From Clostridiales bacterium (GTDB taxonomy: Bacteria > Bacillota > Clostridia > Christensenellales > Pumilibacteraceae), in the NCBI GenBank assembly GCA_022508445.1, contig JAFLVG010000004.1, positions 55,712-119,711 of the forward strand: a stretch of 64,000 bases of DNA. Reading direction: 5' to 3'. Below are positions 16,557 through 26,422 of this stretch, one piece after another. The position numbers and the translations under genes were made by a program. Each line of letters begins with the position of its first letter. Position 1 is the first letter of the stretch. The notes under the pieces were generated by a model. It did not search any database and had not been told where the DNA came from. It was given only the letters and a program-made list of their open reading frames with translations.

Positions 16557-17867
16557 ATGAAACCGACTGTTGCGATTGTGGGCAGACCCAATGTGGGCAA
16601 GTCCACTCTTATAAACAGAATAAGCGGAAAGCGCGTTGCTATCGTGGACGACATGCCGGGCGTCACGCGCGATCGGCTGTACGCCGATTGCGAATGGTGC
16701 GGCAAGGAGTTTACGCTTATCGACACGGGCGGTATTGACGAAAAAGATGACGATATTTCAATATCGGTAAAGCGGCAGGCGCTTGACGCAGTCGAGCTTT
16801 GCTCTGTGGTCGTGTTTGTCACCGATGTGAAACAAGGTGTTCTTTCCGGTGACGATGACATTGCGGACGTACTTAGAAAAAGCAGTAAGCCCGTAGTTTT
16901 GGCTGTCAACAAAGCGGATTCGGCAAACCGCGACAACGTTTACGATTTTTACTCGCTTGGGCTCGGCGAGCCTATTCTCATTTCCGCCGAACACGGCTCG
17001 GGCGTAGGCGATCTTCTTGACGCAGTGTGTTCACATTTTCAAACCGAATCGGAAACCGACGGGGAAAAGCCGCTTGCAGTCGCGCTCGTCGGCAAGCCCA
17101 ATGTCGGCAAATCCTCGCTCGTGAACAGACTGCTCGGATACGAGCGCAGTATAGTGTCAGACATAGCCGGCACTACGCGCGACGCTATCGACACGCCTAT
17201 AACGGTAAACGGCCGCGATTACATGCTCATAGACACGGCAGGAATGCGAAGAAAACGCGACATAGAGCCCAACTCGATTGAGCGGTACTCAGTACTACGC
17301 GCAATTGCCGCAATAAAGCGTGCGGACGTAGTTTTGGTTGTTGTAGACGCCACACAGGAAATAACCGAGCAGGACGAGAAGATAGCAGGGCTTGTGCATG
17401 AATCAGGCAAGCCGTCGGTAGTTGTGCTGAATAAGTGGGATGCCGTTGAAAAGGACACGTTTACGCTTAAACAAAAGACGGACGAGCTGAAAGAACATCT
17501 CGCATTTATGAGTTATTTCAAAAGCATTGCTGTGTCGGCGCTCAGCGGTCAGCGCGTGGAAAAAATACTCGACGAGGCGACAGGCGTTTTCGAGAACGCA
17601 TCTCGCCGCATATCTACGGGCGTACTCAACGAGCTTATCGGACAGGCCGTCGCGGCCACCGAGCCTACTGCGCGAAAAGGGCGCAAAGCCAAGATTTTTT
17701 ACGTTTCGCAGCCCGACGTTTGTCCGCCGCTTTTCGTATTCAAGGTGAACGACGAAAACCTGATACATTTTTCATACGAGCGCTATCTCGAAAATTCGCT
17801 TCGGCGCGCGTTTGATTTTTCGGGCACCCCGATAAAACTCAAATTCATCGGCAGAGGAGAACAGTAA
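16557..17867 (+). CDS. der: Ribosome biogenesis GTPase Der (EngA)
   Basis: Essential GTPase with two tandem G domains that acts in 50S ribosomal subunit maturation. The 436 aa protein has G1 motifs GRPNVGKST (residues 8-16) and GKPNVGKSS (about 178-186), G3 motifs DTGGI and DTAGM, G4 motifs NKAD and NKWD, and a C-terminal KH-like domain ending SGTPIKLKFIGRGE. Length and order are canonical. plsY follows after 4 nt, an arrangement common in Clostridia. Confidence 0.97.
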   Translation: MKPTVAIVGRPNVGKSTLINRISGKRVAIVDDMPGVTRDRLYADCEWCGKEFTLIDTGGIDEKDDDISISVKRQALDAVELCSVVVFVTDVKQGVLSGDDDIADVLRKSSKPVVLAVNKADSANRDNVYDFYSLGLGEPILISAEHGSGVGDLLDAVCSHFQTESETDGEKPLAVALVGKPNVGKSSLVNRLLGYERSIVSDIAGTTRDAIDTPITVNGRDYMLIDTAGMRRKRDIEPNSIERYSVLRAIAAIKRADVVLVVVDATQEITEQDEKIAGLVHESGKPSVVVLNKWDAVEKDTFTLKQKTDELKEHLAFMSYFKSIAVSALSGQRVEKILDEATGVFENASRRISTGVLNELIGQAVAATEPTARKGRKAKIFYVSQPDVCPPLFVFKVNDENLIHFSYERYLENSLRRAFDFSGTPIKLKFIGRGEQ

Positions 17868-17871
17868 ACTT

Positions 17872-18585
17872 ATGATGATTTCAGTCCTGATGCAAGCGCT
17901 TGCCGGTACGCTTGTTGCGCTCGGCGCGTACTTTGTGGGCAATATGAATAACGCGATTTTAATAAGCAGATTAAAGGGCAAAGACATTCGCGAGTGCGGT
18001 AGCGGAAACCCCGGCACAATGAACATGCTTCGTACTTACGGCAAGCTACTCGGCGTTTTAACGCTCATTCTCGACGTTTTAAAGGGCGTTATACCTTGTA
18101 TGCTCGGTTGGCTGTTCATGGGCGGCGGGCAGTTTTTACGCCTCGGTTCGGACAGAATAGGCATGTATGTGGCAGGTATTTGCGCGGTACTCGGACATGT
18201 CTATCCTGTGACTATGAAGTTCCACGGCGGCAAGGGTGCGGCGACAATTATAGGCGTGTGCCTTACAATGCAACCGCTGTACACGCTTGCGACTTTTGCG
18301 TTCGGCGTGGCGTTCCTTTTGATAACCAAGGTCGGATCGCTCACTTCGTTTATCATTATAAGCGCGCCGCTCACGGTCGAGGGGTTGACGGCGGCGCAAA
18401 ATCCGCTCGGCATATATTGTTCTTTGATTCTGTTTTCCATGTACGCGTTTAGCTTGTTCGCGCACAGAAGCAATCTCGTAAAGCTGTTCTCGGGTAACGA
18501 GCGCCGAGTAATTCTGTTCAAGCAAAAACAAAAAGCCGAGATCGACCGTTCGATAGTTTTCGACGGCGTAACCGTAGCGGAATAG
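17872..18585 (+). CDS. plsY: Glycerol-3-phosphate acyltransferase PlsY
   Basis: Membrane enzyme that moves an acyl group from acyl-phosphate to glycerol-3-phosphate, the first step of phospholipid synthesis. The 237 aa protein has the PlsY motifs GSGNPGTMNMLRTYG, GHVYPVTMKFHGGKGAAT and AHRSNLVKLFSGNE within five to six membrane helices. It has a ~25 aa extension after the last motif. It starts 4 nt after der. Confidence 0.94.
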   Translation: MMISVLMQALAGTLVALGAYFVGNMNNAILISRLKGKDIRECGSGNPGTMNMLRTYGKLLGVLTLILDVLKGVIPCMLGWLFMGGGQFLRLGSDRIGMYVAGICAVLGHVYPVTMKFHGGKGAATIIGVCLTMQPLYTLATFAFGVAFLLITKVGSLTSFIIISAPLTVEGLTAAQNPLGIYCSLILFSMYAFSLFAHRSNLVKLFSGNERRVILFKQKQKAEIDRSIVFDGVTVAE

Positions 18586-18598
18586 GGAATGATCGCAA

Positions 18599-18763
18599 AT
18601 GACGGATATCAAAAAGCGTAAGCGTTACAGCAAACAGAAAAGACATCCGGATACGGTAAAATCCCAAAATGATAGGGACGAAGATAAAGATGTGCCTAAT
18701 GATGATGACGTCAGCGATTTAATAGTACAGCCGATTGACGCGCCGAAAGGGAAGGATATTTAA
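18599..18763 (+). CDS. Small charged protein
   Basis: A 54 aa ORF that starts 13 nt after plsY with GGGA upstream of the ATG. It is basic at the N-terminus (KKRKRYSKQKRH) and acidic in the middle (DRDEDKDVPNDDD). It has no recognisable domain. It lies before the operon terminator, so it would be co-transcribed with der-plsY. A chance ORF cannot be excluded. Confidence 0.4.
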   Translation: MTDIKKRKRYSKQKRHPDTVKSQNDRDEDKDVPNDDDVSDLIVQPIDAPKGKDI

Positions 18764-18804
18764 CTAGCTCTAAAAATCAAATGGATATTATGTACCTCAA
18801 CGAC

Positions 18805-18837
18805 AAAAAAGCCTTGCTTATAAGCAGGGCTTTTTTG
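18805..18837 (+). terminator. Intrinsic terminator of the der-plsY operon
   Basis: AAAAAAGCCTTGCTTA (18805-18820) pairs with TAAGCAGGGCTTTTTT (18821-18836), giving a long stem and a T run. Confidence 0.9.
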
Positions 18838-18906
18838 TTGAAAAATTTCGCGTAGCGGTATTTTGACGAGCGGTGGCGCATACATTAAAGCGTATTCAAT
18901 GTTGTC

Positions 18907-18936
18907 GGAATAATCGGTAATGCCTGCTCATATAAT
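18907..18936 (+). promoter_or_regulatory. Likely sigma-E promoter of spoIVA
   Basis: GGAATAAT (18907-18914), 14 bp spacer, CATATAAT (18929-18936). This fits the known sigma-E pattern (-35 like GnATATT, -10 CATACAnT) and is expected because spoIVA is a sigma-E gene in B. subtilis. Confidence 0.65.
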
Positions 18937-18967
18937 CAAGTAGGAACCGAGTCGGACGGGAGGTAAT

Positions 18968-20443
18968 ATGGAAGAGTACGACGTTTACAATGATATCACG
19001 GAGCGGACGGGCGGCGATATTTATATCGGTGTTGTTGGCCCCGTGCGTTCGGGCAAATCTACGTTCATAACTAATTTTATGAACACGTTTGTCATACCGT
19101 CCGCAAGCGGCTACGAGCTTGAACGCATGCGCGACGAACTGCCGCAGAGCGCGGAGGGCAAGGCCGTTATGACGACACAGCCCAAGTTCGTTCCGTCGGA
19201 AGCCGTGACGGTTACGCTCAACGACACCGCAAAGATATCTGTGCGGCTTGTCGATTGCGTAGGTTACATGGTGGACGGCGCGACCGGACATAAGGACGGC
19301 GACGGCGCGCGTATGGTTAAAACGCCGTGGAGTGATAATCCCATTCCGTTTGAACGTGCCGCCGAAATAGGCACTCGAAAGGTCATAGCCGATCACTCGA
19401 CGATAGGCGTTGTTATGACCTGCGACGGATCTATCAAGACCGAACTGCCGCGCGAAGCGTATGTTGCGGCAGAGGAACGCACGGTAAACGAGCTTAAAGA
19501 ATTGGGTAAGCCGTTTATTATCGTTCTCAACTCGTCGGTGCCGAGTTCGCAGGAAACCAAAAAGCTCGCCAAAGCGCTGTCCGATAAGTACGGCAATGCT
19601 GTCATTCCGCTCAATGTGGCAAGCCTCGGCAAAGCCGACGTCGTCAAACTGTTTGAAAGCGTGCTTTATGAATTTCCGCTTCGCGACGTGTACATCGAGT
19701 CGGCGAACTGGATTCGCGCACTCGATAGAAACAATCCGATCGTGGCGGACTTGGTGGAAAAGTCGGTTGCGCTTGCCGCAAGCAAGGCGAAAATGCGCGA
19801 TTGCAATGCCGCCGATACGCTCGGCGAGAGCGAGTTCTTTGAAAGCATCGAGCTCAAAAGCGTCGAGCTTGCAAAGGGCAGAGCGGTATACTGTGTAAAA
19901 GAAAAGGAAGGGTTATTCTACCGCGCACTCAAAGAAGAGTGCGGCGTGGAAATCAACGACGAGTTCGATCTCATGGCTTCGCTCGGCGATCTTGTAAAAG
20001 CAAAGCGTTCGTTCGACAAGCTGTCCACCGCGCTCAACGAAGTTGCGGAAACGGGCTACGGTGTAGTAACGCCCACCATGGACGAAATGACGCTTCAAGA
20101 GCCGCAGATATTCAAGCAAGGTTCGCGATTCGGCGTAAAGCTCAAAGCGTCCGCGCCCAGCCTCCACATCATGCGCGTTGATATAGAAACGGAGGTTTGT
20201 CCCGTCGTCGGCACGGAACAGCAAAGCGAGGATCTTGTGCACTATCTTCTGTCAGAGTTCGAGCAAAATCCCAAAGGCATATGGCAGACAAACATGTTCG
20301 GCAAATCTCTCGACAGTCTTGTAAACGAAAACCTCAACAGCAAGCTGTCGTCCATGCCTGCCGAAACGCAAAAGAAAATGCGAAAAACGCTTTCTCGCAT
20401 AATCAACGAGGGTAGAGGCGGAATAATCTGCATACTGCTGTGA
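18968..20443 (+). CDS. spoIVA: Spore coat morphogenetic ATPase SpoIVA
   Basis: Mother-cell ATPase that polymerises on the forespore surface as the base layer of the coat. The 491 aa length is normal for the family. The Walker A motif is GPVRSGKST (residues 23-31), the middle has DCVGYMVDGATGH and the C-terminus ends in the family's hydrophobic GGIICILL. GGGAGG precedes the ATG and a sigma-E promoter lies upstream. It is a single-gene unit with a terminator after it. Confidence 0.97.
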   Translation: MEEYDVYNDITERTGGDIYIGVVGPVRSGKSTFITNFMNTFVIPSASGYELERMRDELPQSAEGKAVMTTQPKFVPSEAVTVTLNDTAKISVRLVDCVGYMVDGATGHKDGDGARMVKTPWSDNPIPFERAAEIGTRKVIADHSTIGVVMTCDGSIKTELPREAYVAAEERTVNELKELGKPFIIVLNSSVPSSQETKKLAKALSDKYGNAVIPLNVASLGKADVVKLFESVLYEFPLRDVYIESANWIRALDRNNPIVADLVEKSVALAASKAKMRDCNAADTLGESEFFESIELKSVELAKGRAVYCVKEKEGLFYRALKEECGVEINDEFDLMASLGDLVKAKRSFDKLSTALNEVAETGYGVVTPTMDEMTLQEPQIFKQGSRFGVKLKASAPSLHIMRVDIETEVCPVVGTEQQSEDLVHYLLSEFEQNPKGIWQTNMFGKSLDSLVNENLNSKLSSMPAETQKKMRKTLSRIINEGRGGIICILL

Positions 20444-20473
20444 TAGGCTTTTATCGCAATATGGCTGTAAACA

Positions 20474-20504
20474 AAAAACGGAGTGACTTTTCACTCCGTT
20501 TTGT
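20474..20504. terminator. Terminator between spoIVA and a convergent gene
   Basis: AACGGAGTGA and TCACTCCGTT form a 10 bp stem around CTTT, flanked by A and T runs, so it can act on both strands. Confidence 0.85.
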
Positions 20505-20522
20505 ATGTAAGTAAATTACCGG

Positions 20523-21206
20523 TTACGCAACAGTGTCGTTATTGTTGTTATTAAGATCGGCAGTGTTTTCGGCGGTAGGCTGAACGGACTCGGTAGGCTG
20601 AGCAGGCGCCGCGGCAAGCTTGATGGGATTGAGTGCAGGGACTACCAGCATTACGCTTCCGATTACGGCAATGACGCCGCCTATAATCGCCATGACAGCG
20701 CCTGTTCCGACTTTAAAGCTAACCAGCAATTTAAGTGCCGCCATCAGCTGTTCATCGGTTACGTGGTTGCCCGAAGCTTCTGCCTCTGCCTTTGCCGAAG
20801 CCAGAATTATTTTTGACATGCTGTCTTCCACGTCGGATTTGGTGATGATAACCGAAACTATCAAAAGCACAAGTCCGACAACGGATATTGCAAGCGCGAC
20901 ATAGTTAAGCCCTTTTATGTTCTTCTTTTTCTTCTGTTTGACGGATGCGTCTACCGCCATTATTGCAAGGCCCACAAGCAATACCAATAAGGATATAATC
21001 ATAAACACAGGCGATGCGTCCATAGAATCCCAGTCGGCGTCAAACAAGCTGAGCGAAGCGCTGTATGTTCCGGTGCTTCCGGGTACGGGAATGCGCGAAG
21101 TGACATCTACAACGCTTATAAACATAGATACGGCAATAAAACCTATTCCGAATCCGACCATGCTCACAAAAATGTAGACCAGTTTCTTTAAAGTTTTGTT
21201 TTCCAA
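20523..21206 (-). CDS. Four-helix membrane protein, unknown function
   Basis: A 227 aa protein with four membrane segments (after residue 8, near 65-85, 100-120 and 165-190) and a Gln/Pro/Thr then Asn-rich cytoplasmic tail ending DLNNNNNDTVA. I chose the TTG at 21206 because AAGGAG sits 8-9 nt upstream; the longer reading from 21299 includes a region with no sign of being coded. No family recognised. It stands between spoIVA and a divergent ABC exporter. Confidence 0.6.
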   Translation of the reverse strand: MENKTLKKLVYIFVSMVGFGIGFIAVSMFISVVDVTSRIPVPGSTGTYSASLSLFDADWDSMDASPVFMIISLLVLLVGLAIMAVDASVKQKKKKNIKGLNYVALAISVVGLVLLIVSVIITKSDVEDSMSKIILASAKAEAEASGNHVTDEQLMAALKLLVSFKVGTGAVMAIIGGVIAVIGSVMLVVPALNPIKLAAAPAQPTESVQPTAENTADLNNNNNDTVA

Positions 21207-21308
21207 AGTAGTATTCTCCTTTGCAGTATGTTTATATATTATCGCACGAGAGCGATATGCTGTCAAGCAGTTTTCACAAAATCTTTGTTTTACGTACACA
21301 CTATTTTA

Positions 21309-21337
21309 TTGACAAAAATTTATATGGGTGATAGAAT
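21309..21337 (+). promoter_or_regulatory. Promoter of the ABC exporter operon
   Basis: TTGACA (21309-21314), 17 bp spacer, TAGAAT (21332-21337), with a second TATAAT-like box just after it (21341-21346). Confidence 0.65.
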
Positions 21338-21375
21338 TGATATAATATCGGATTTTGGTATAAGTGTAGAAAGTA

Positions 21376-23175
21376 ATGGTCAAAAAGCTTGCAAAAAGTG
21401 TAAGAGAATATAAGACGGCGGCAATACTGTCGCCCATATTTGTGTCGCTTGAAGTTGTGCTTGAATGCTTGATTCCGTTTGTGATAACGTTGCTGACCAA
21501 GGCAATCAAAAACGAACCGGATATTGTATTGGGAATGAACGTCATACTCGGCATGACCGGAGTTTTTACTTACGGCGGCATTCTCGTAGGGCTTGCGATA
21601 GCGTCGCTCGCGTGCGGCGCTCTTTCCGGTATGTTCTGTGCAAGGGCGTCATCCGGGTATGCAAAAAACCTTAGAAAGGATTTGTACTACAAGATACAGG
21701 AATTTTCGTTTAAAAACATAGACAAATTTTCAACGCCGTCGCTTGTCACGCGCATGACAACAGACACAAATAACGTGCAGTTTGCATTTATGATGATAAT
21801 CCGCATTGCGGTACGCGCGCCGCTCATGATGATATTTTCAATTGTCATGGCGTTTATAGTCGGCGGCAATCTCGGCTGGATATTCGTAGGCGTAATACCG
21901 CCTCTGTCGGTTGCGTTGCTCTTGATAATGAGAAAGGCAATGCCGGTATTTAAGCGCGTGTTCAAAAAGTACGACGCGCTCAACGAGTCCATACAGGAAA
22001 ACGTAAGAGGCATGCGCGTCGTAAAATCGTTTGTGCGCGAGGAATACGAAAAGCAAAAATTCGACCGTGCCGCGACCGACGTACAGGTTGACTTTACAAA
22101 GGCGGAACGCATACTCGCTTGGAACAATCCGGTCATGCAGTTTTTCTTTTACACCGTGCTTACGACCGTTCTTTTCCTTGGCTCATATCTCATAATGACG
22201 GTCAGTGGCGTAACTTATAATGTCGAGGATATTTCGCAGCTAATAGTATACGGCATGCAAGTGTTAATGTCGCTCATGATGCTGTCCATGGTTCTTGTCA
22301 TGATTGTAATGTCAATAGAGAGCGCCAGGCGTATCTGCGAGGTTCTCGACGAGGAGAGTACGCTGAAAAGTCCGGAAAACGCAGTATTTGATGTCGCAGA
22401 CGGTTCAATCGACTTCGACTCCGTCAGCTTTAAGTATTCGGCGGCTGCGGAGCGTAACGCTTTGGAAAACGTCAATATTCACATCAAGTCCGGTGAAACG
22501 ATAGGCATAATCGGCGGCACAGGGTCGAGTAAGACATCGCTCGTCAATCTTATTTCGCGGCTTTACGACGCTACCGACGGCTCTGTCAAGGTGGGCGGTA
22601 GGGACGTTAAGGAATACGACTTGACCGCACTCCGCAATCAAGTGGCGGTGGTGCTGCAAAAGAACGAGCTGTTTTCGGGAACCATAAAGGAGAATTTGCG
22701 TTGGGGCGATCCGAACGCCACAGACGAACAGCTTGTAGAAGCGTGTAAAATCGCGGCGGCAGACGACTTCGTATCATCTTTCCCCAACGGCTACGACACA
22801 TACATAGAGCAGGGCGGTACTAATGTTTCCGGCGGACAAAAGCAGAGGCTGTGCATCGCGAGAGCGCTTCTGAAAAAGCCTAAAATCCTCATTCTCGACG
22901 ATTCTACGAGTGCGGTTGATACGCGCACCGACAAAATGATTCGCGACGGGCTCAAAAAGTACGCGCCGGACACAACAAAGATTATCATTGCGCAGCGCAC
23001 GAGCTCGGTCGAGGACGCCGACCGCATAATAGTTATGGACGGCGGCAAAATAAATGCCGTGGGTACGCACAGCGAGCTTCTCGGCAAAAATCCTATCTAC
23101 ACCGAGGTTTATACTACACAAAATAAGGCGGATAGCGACAAAGTTTCAATCGGCGGAGGTGATGGCAATGAATAA
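21376..23175 (+). CDS. ABC exporter half, degenerate-site subunit
   Basis: A 599 aa fusion of a six-helix ABC exporter membrane domain (residues 1-310) and an ATPase domain. Walker A is GGTGSSKTS, the signature is VSGGQKQRL and Walker B is ILILDDSTSAVD, with Asp where the catalytic Glu normally is. This pattern is known for the degenerate subunit of heterodimeric multidrug-type exporters. It overlaps the next gene, whose product supplies the canonical site. Substrate unknown. Confidence 0.85.
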   Translation: MVKKLAKSVREYKTAAILSPIFVSLEVVLECLIPFVITLLTKAIKNEPDIVLGMNVILGMTGVFTYGGILVGLAIASLACGALSGMFCARASSGYAKNLRKDLYYKIQEFSFKNIDKFSTPSLVTRMTTDTNNVQFAFMMIIRIAVRAPLMMIFSIVMAFIVGGNLGWIFVGVIPPLSVALLLIMRKAMPVFKRVFKKYDALNESIQENVRGMRVVKSFVREEYEKQKFDRAATDVQVDFTKAERILAWNNPVMQFFFYTVLTTVLFLGSYLIMTVSGVTYNVEDISQLIVYGMQVLMSLMMLSMVLVMIVMSIESARRICEVLDEESTLKSPENAVFDVADGSIDFDSVSFKYSAAAERNALENVNIHIKSGETIGIIGGTGSSKTSLVNLISRLYDATDGSVKVGGRDVKEYDLTALRNQVAVVLQKNELFSGTIKENLRWGDPNATDEQLVEACKIAAADDFVSSFPNGYDTYIEQGGTNVSGGQKQRLCIARALLKKPKILILDDSTSAVDTRTDKMIRDGLKKYAPDTTKIIIAQRTSSVEDADRIIVMDGGKINAVGTHSELLGKNPIYTEVYTTQNKADSDKVSIGGGDGNE

Positions 23176-25087
23176 CAGACCTCCCAAGAGAAAAATGCAA
23201 AAGGGCGTTATCAAGCGTACTATAAAGCTGATGTTCGCGTACTATCCGCACATGATGGTGGTGGCGCTACTCTGTATTCTGTTTAACGCAGTGGTGAGTT
23301 CGCTTCCGTCCATCTTTATGTATAACGTGTTTACAATTGTGGGCATAGCGGCAAAAAACGGCGGATGGGCAGTGTACGGCGGCGAAGTGACGAAGTACAT
23401 GCTCATCTTGATAGGGCTGTACGTCCTGTCGTTGATTTCGGGTGCCGTCAATAAGCAGTTGCTTGCGATAATGACGCAAGGCTTTTTGAAGAAAATGCGC
23501 GAGCGTATGTTCAATGGAATGCAAAATCTTCCGATTAAGTATTTCGACACGAACAACAACGGCGACATAATGAGCTATTATACAAACGACATCGACACGT
23601 TGAGACAGATGATTTCGGAATCTCTGCCGCAACTCTTGACGTCGGGAATAATGGTGCTCACGTTGTTTTTCATAATGCTGTGGTACAGTATTTGGCTTAC
23701 GCTAATCGTCCTTGCAGGCGTTGTCAGCATTGTGTTGGTCACAAAAAAGGTAGGCGGTGGTGCCGGCAAATACTTCATTTCGCAGCAACGCGCCGTAGGT
23801 AAGCTCGAAGGCTTTATAGAAGAAATGATGAACGGGCAAAAGGTAGTCAAGGTCTTTTGCCACGAAGAGCAAGCGAAACAGGACTTCGATAAAGTTAACG
23901 ATTTTTTGTGCAATGAGTCGACAAGAGCGCACAGCTACGCTAATATGCTTATGCCGATACTCGGCAATATCGGACACGTGCTGTACGTACTTGTCGCTAT
24001 AATCGGCGGCGTGTTTATCCTACAAAGCGTTTCAAACGTGTCGATAGGCGCCGTCTCCGACAAAGATCTTTTGGTGTTCAATATATCGCTCGTCCTCTCG
24101 TTTTTGCAGATGACGCGGCAGTTTTGCAATAACATCAATCAAGTTTCCAACCAAATCAATGCGGTTGTAATGGGTGTGGCAGGCGCAAAGCGCGTGTTCG
24201 ACCTTATTGACGAAAAACCCGAAGTGGATGACGGTTACGTCATGCTCGTCAATGCAAAAGAGGTTGACGGACAGCTTGTCGAATGCGAGGAGCGCACAAA
24301 CCTCTGGGCGTGGAAGCATCCGCACGGCGACGGCACGGTCACATACACCAAGCTCGAAGGCGACGTCGTTTTGACCGATGTGGATTTCGAGTACGAAAAG
24401 GGCAAGCCCGTGTTGCACGACGTGTCAATTTTCGCCAAGCCCGGGCAAAAGGTCGCGTTCGTCGGCGCGACGGGCGCTGGCAAAACGACGATAACAAATC
24501 TTTTAAACAGGTTTTACGATATCGCCGACGGTAAGATTCGCTATGACGGAATCAATATCAATAAGATCAAAAAAGCGGATTTAAGGCGTTCGCTCGGTAT
24601 TGTTTTGCAGGATACAAACCTCTTTACAGGCACGGTCATGGACAATATTCGTTACGGCAAGCTGGACGCTACCGACGAAGAATGCATTGCCGCCGCCAAG
24701 CTTGCAGGCGCAGACGACTTTATCACGCGGCTTCCCGACGGATACAACACCTTGCTTTCCGGTAACGGCGCAAATCTTTCGCAAGGGCAACGACAGCTCC
24801 TTTCGATTGCGCGAGCGGCGGTAGCCGATCCTCCTGTAATGATTTTGGACGAAGCGACTTCGTCTATCGACACAAGAACGGAGGCTATCGTTTCGCGCGG
24901 CATGGACGCACTTATGCAAGGGCGCACTGTGTTTGTAATTGCACACAGATTGTCTACCGTCAAAAATTCGGATGTTATCATAGTCCTGGATCACGGCCGA
25001 ATAATAGAGCGCGGAAATCACGAAAAACTTATAGAAGAGAAGGGACAGTATTACCAATTGTACACCGGCGCGTTCGAAATGGAATAG
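23168..25087 (+). CDS. ABC exporter half, catalytic-site subunit
   Basis: A 639 aa partner of the preceding ABC half-transporter. The membrane domain covers residues ~20-360, followed by an ATPase domain with Walker A GATGAGKTT, signature LSQGQRQLL and a complete Walker B with Glu, MILDEATSSID. An insertion of about 50 aa (ECEERTNLWAWKHPHGDGTVTY region) separates the two domains. I chose the ATG at 23168 (GGAGGT 7 nt upstream), which overlaps the previous stop by 8 nt; a longer in-frame reading would run back through the first gene. Confidence 0.87.
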   Translation: MNNRPPKRKMQKGVIKRTIKLMFAYYPHMMVVALLCILFNAVVSSLPSIFMYNVFTIVGIAAKNGGWAVYGGEVTKYMLILIGLYVLSLISGAVNKQLLAIMTQGFLKKMRERMFNGMQNLPIKYFDTNNNGDIMSYYTNDIDTLRQMISESLPQLLTSGIMVLTLFFIMLWYSIWLTLIVLAGVVSIVLVTKKVGGGAGKYFISQQRAVGKLEGFIEEMMNGQKVVKVFCHEEQAKQDFDKVNDFLCNESTRAHSYANMLMPILGNIGHVLYVLVAIIGGVFILQSVSNVSIGAVSDKDLLVFNISLVLSFLQMTRQFCNNINQVSNQINAVVMGVAGAKRVFDLIDEKPEVDDGYVMLVNAKEVDGQLVECEERTNLWAWKHPHGDGTVTYTKLEGDVVLTDVDFEYEKGKPVLHDVSIFAKPGQKVAFVGATGAGKTTITNLLNRFYDIADGKIRYDGININKIKKADLRRSLGIVLQDTNLFTGTVMDNIRYGKLDATDEECIAAAKLAGADDFITRLPDGYNTLLSGNGANLSQGQRQLLSIARAAVADPPVMILDEATSSIDTRTEAIVSRGMDALMQGRTVFVIAHRLSTVKNSDVIIVLDHGRIIERGNHEKLIEEKGQYYQLYTGAFEME

Positions 25088-25121
25088 ATATAAATGCGCC
25101 AAATAAGTATGTCAAAATTTG

Positions 25122-25150
25122 TTGATTTTATGATTATATTGTGATAGAAT
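25122..25150 (+). promoter_or_regulatory. Promoter of the lipoprotein gene
   Basis: TTGATT (25122-25127), 17 bp, TAGAAT (25145-25150), then a 36 nt leader containing AAGGA. Confidence 0.65.
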
Positions 25151-25186
25151 AAAATTGCAAATCTTATTAAGGAAATAAAAAAGAAT

Positions 25187-26269
25187 ATGAAAAAAAGACC
25201 GGTTTTAGCCATTATTTTGGCGCTTGTAATGTCGCTCGCGGCAGTGTTTTCGTTTGTGGGTTGCGGCAATGACGGAAAGGGTGAAAGTCATCCTGCGGAT
25301 GACTCGTTCGTTGGTTGCTTGTCTGCGGAGTCTTACGACTCACAGGACAGTGCCGTTCGCGCTTTCTTGACAGAAGAGCTTGACGGCGCGGCAACGCAGA
25401 CCACATTCGTCAAGGCCGAAGAGGGTGAAGCGCTTTCCGAAGAAGAAATTGCACAGCTCGCGCTCGGCGACGCTATTGACGTAAACGACATCGAAAGCGC
25501 AGTGCATTGCACAGTTACATATACGGAAGAAAAGATCACAAAAGTACAAACGAGCGCAGATAACGATAATAAGACTTATGATCTTATCATCATAAAGATC
25601 GGTTCGCTTTATTTCTACTACATTCCCGTCATGCCCAAGGGCGGCTCGATAACAAACAGCTATATCGCTATGATCTGCGATTCGAGCAAGTACATGAACG
25701 TAACAGAAACGACGGTTAGCACGACGACGTCTACCGTTAAAGGTATATCTGTCAAGGTAGTGCTCACGGCGACGACCAAGCTTGCAGGGGATAAAGCGTA
25801 TCTCAAAATGGTTTTGTCCATTCCGATTATGCAACAAACAGAGACCGAAGAGTATTATCTCGTCACAGAAAATGATCATCTTGTAACTTATGCGTACAGC
25901 GAATATACGAACTCGTGGCAGCGTATGGGCGAGTCTAATTACACCAGCTTGGAGCAGCTTATGCGTGAAGAGATGTTTAAGTTCGACCACAGCTACTTCG
26001 AGCGCATAGACAGCGGATTCAAGATGATTGACGGAAAACTCGAACAGTTCGTCAGCGACGTCATGAGCGGTCAAATCAATTCGGCCGCCGCCAATTTGAC
26101 TGTCACAAAGGGTAGCGCGTACTACTACGTCAAAGACGCTCGTCTTGACGAGGTTGTCGTTAAATTGACAATGAAAGGCAAGGCCGACGGCGAGAATGTG
26201 ACTGTCAGTGCGACGGCGCGCACGAGATATTCCAACTTCGGCACGACCGAAATCGACCTTCCGTTCTAA
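25187..26269 (+). CDS. Predicted surface lipoprotein, unknown function
   Basis: A 360 aa protein with a lipoprotein signal peptide: basic MKKR, a hydrophobic stretch and a lipobox SFVGC (Cys at residue 26). The mature part has no motif I know. It is rich in Thr/Val beta-strand-like segments and could be a substrate-binding or wall-associated protein. Monocistronic: own promoter before it and terminator after it. Confidence 0.7.
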   Translation: MKKRPVLAIILALVMSLAAVFSFVGCGNDGKGESHPADDSFVGCLSAESYDSQDSAVRAFLTEELDGAATQTTFVKAEEGEALSEEEIAQLALGDAIDVNDIESAVHCTVTYTEEKITKVQTSADNDNKTYDLIIIKIGSLYFYYIPVMPKGGSITNSYIAMICDSSKYMNVTETTVSTTTSTVKGISVKVVLTATTKLAGDKAYLKMVLSIPIMQQTETEEYYLVTENDHLVTYAYSEYTNSWQRMGESNYTSLEQLMREEMFKFDHSYFERIDSGFKMIDGKLEQFVSDVMSGQINSAAANLTVTKGSAYYYVKDARLDEVVVKLTMKGKADGENVTVSATARTRYSNFGTTEIDLPF

Positions 26270-26302
26270 ACTCAATGCGGATAAATTGAATCAAACGATA
26301 TC

Positions 26303-26334
26303 AAAAAGACAGACCTTTCGGCCTGTCTTTTTTT
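26303..26334 (+). terminator. Terminator of the lipoprotein gene
   Basis: AAAAAGACAG (26303-26312) and CTGTCTTTTT pair around ACCTTTCGGC, with a T run. Confidence 0.85.
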
Positions 26335-26422
26335 GTGCGCAAATTGAGTAGCAGTGGCGACAGCGCGCGGCGCGGCATATACCGATAAAGACCGCAATAG
26401 CTTTTGATGTATTGCGGTATCA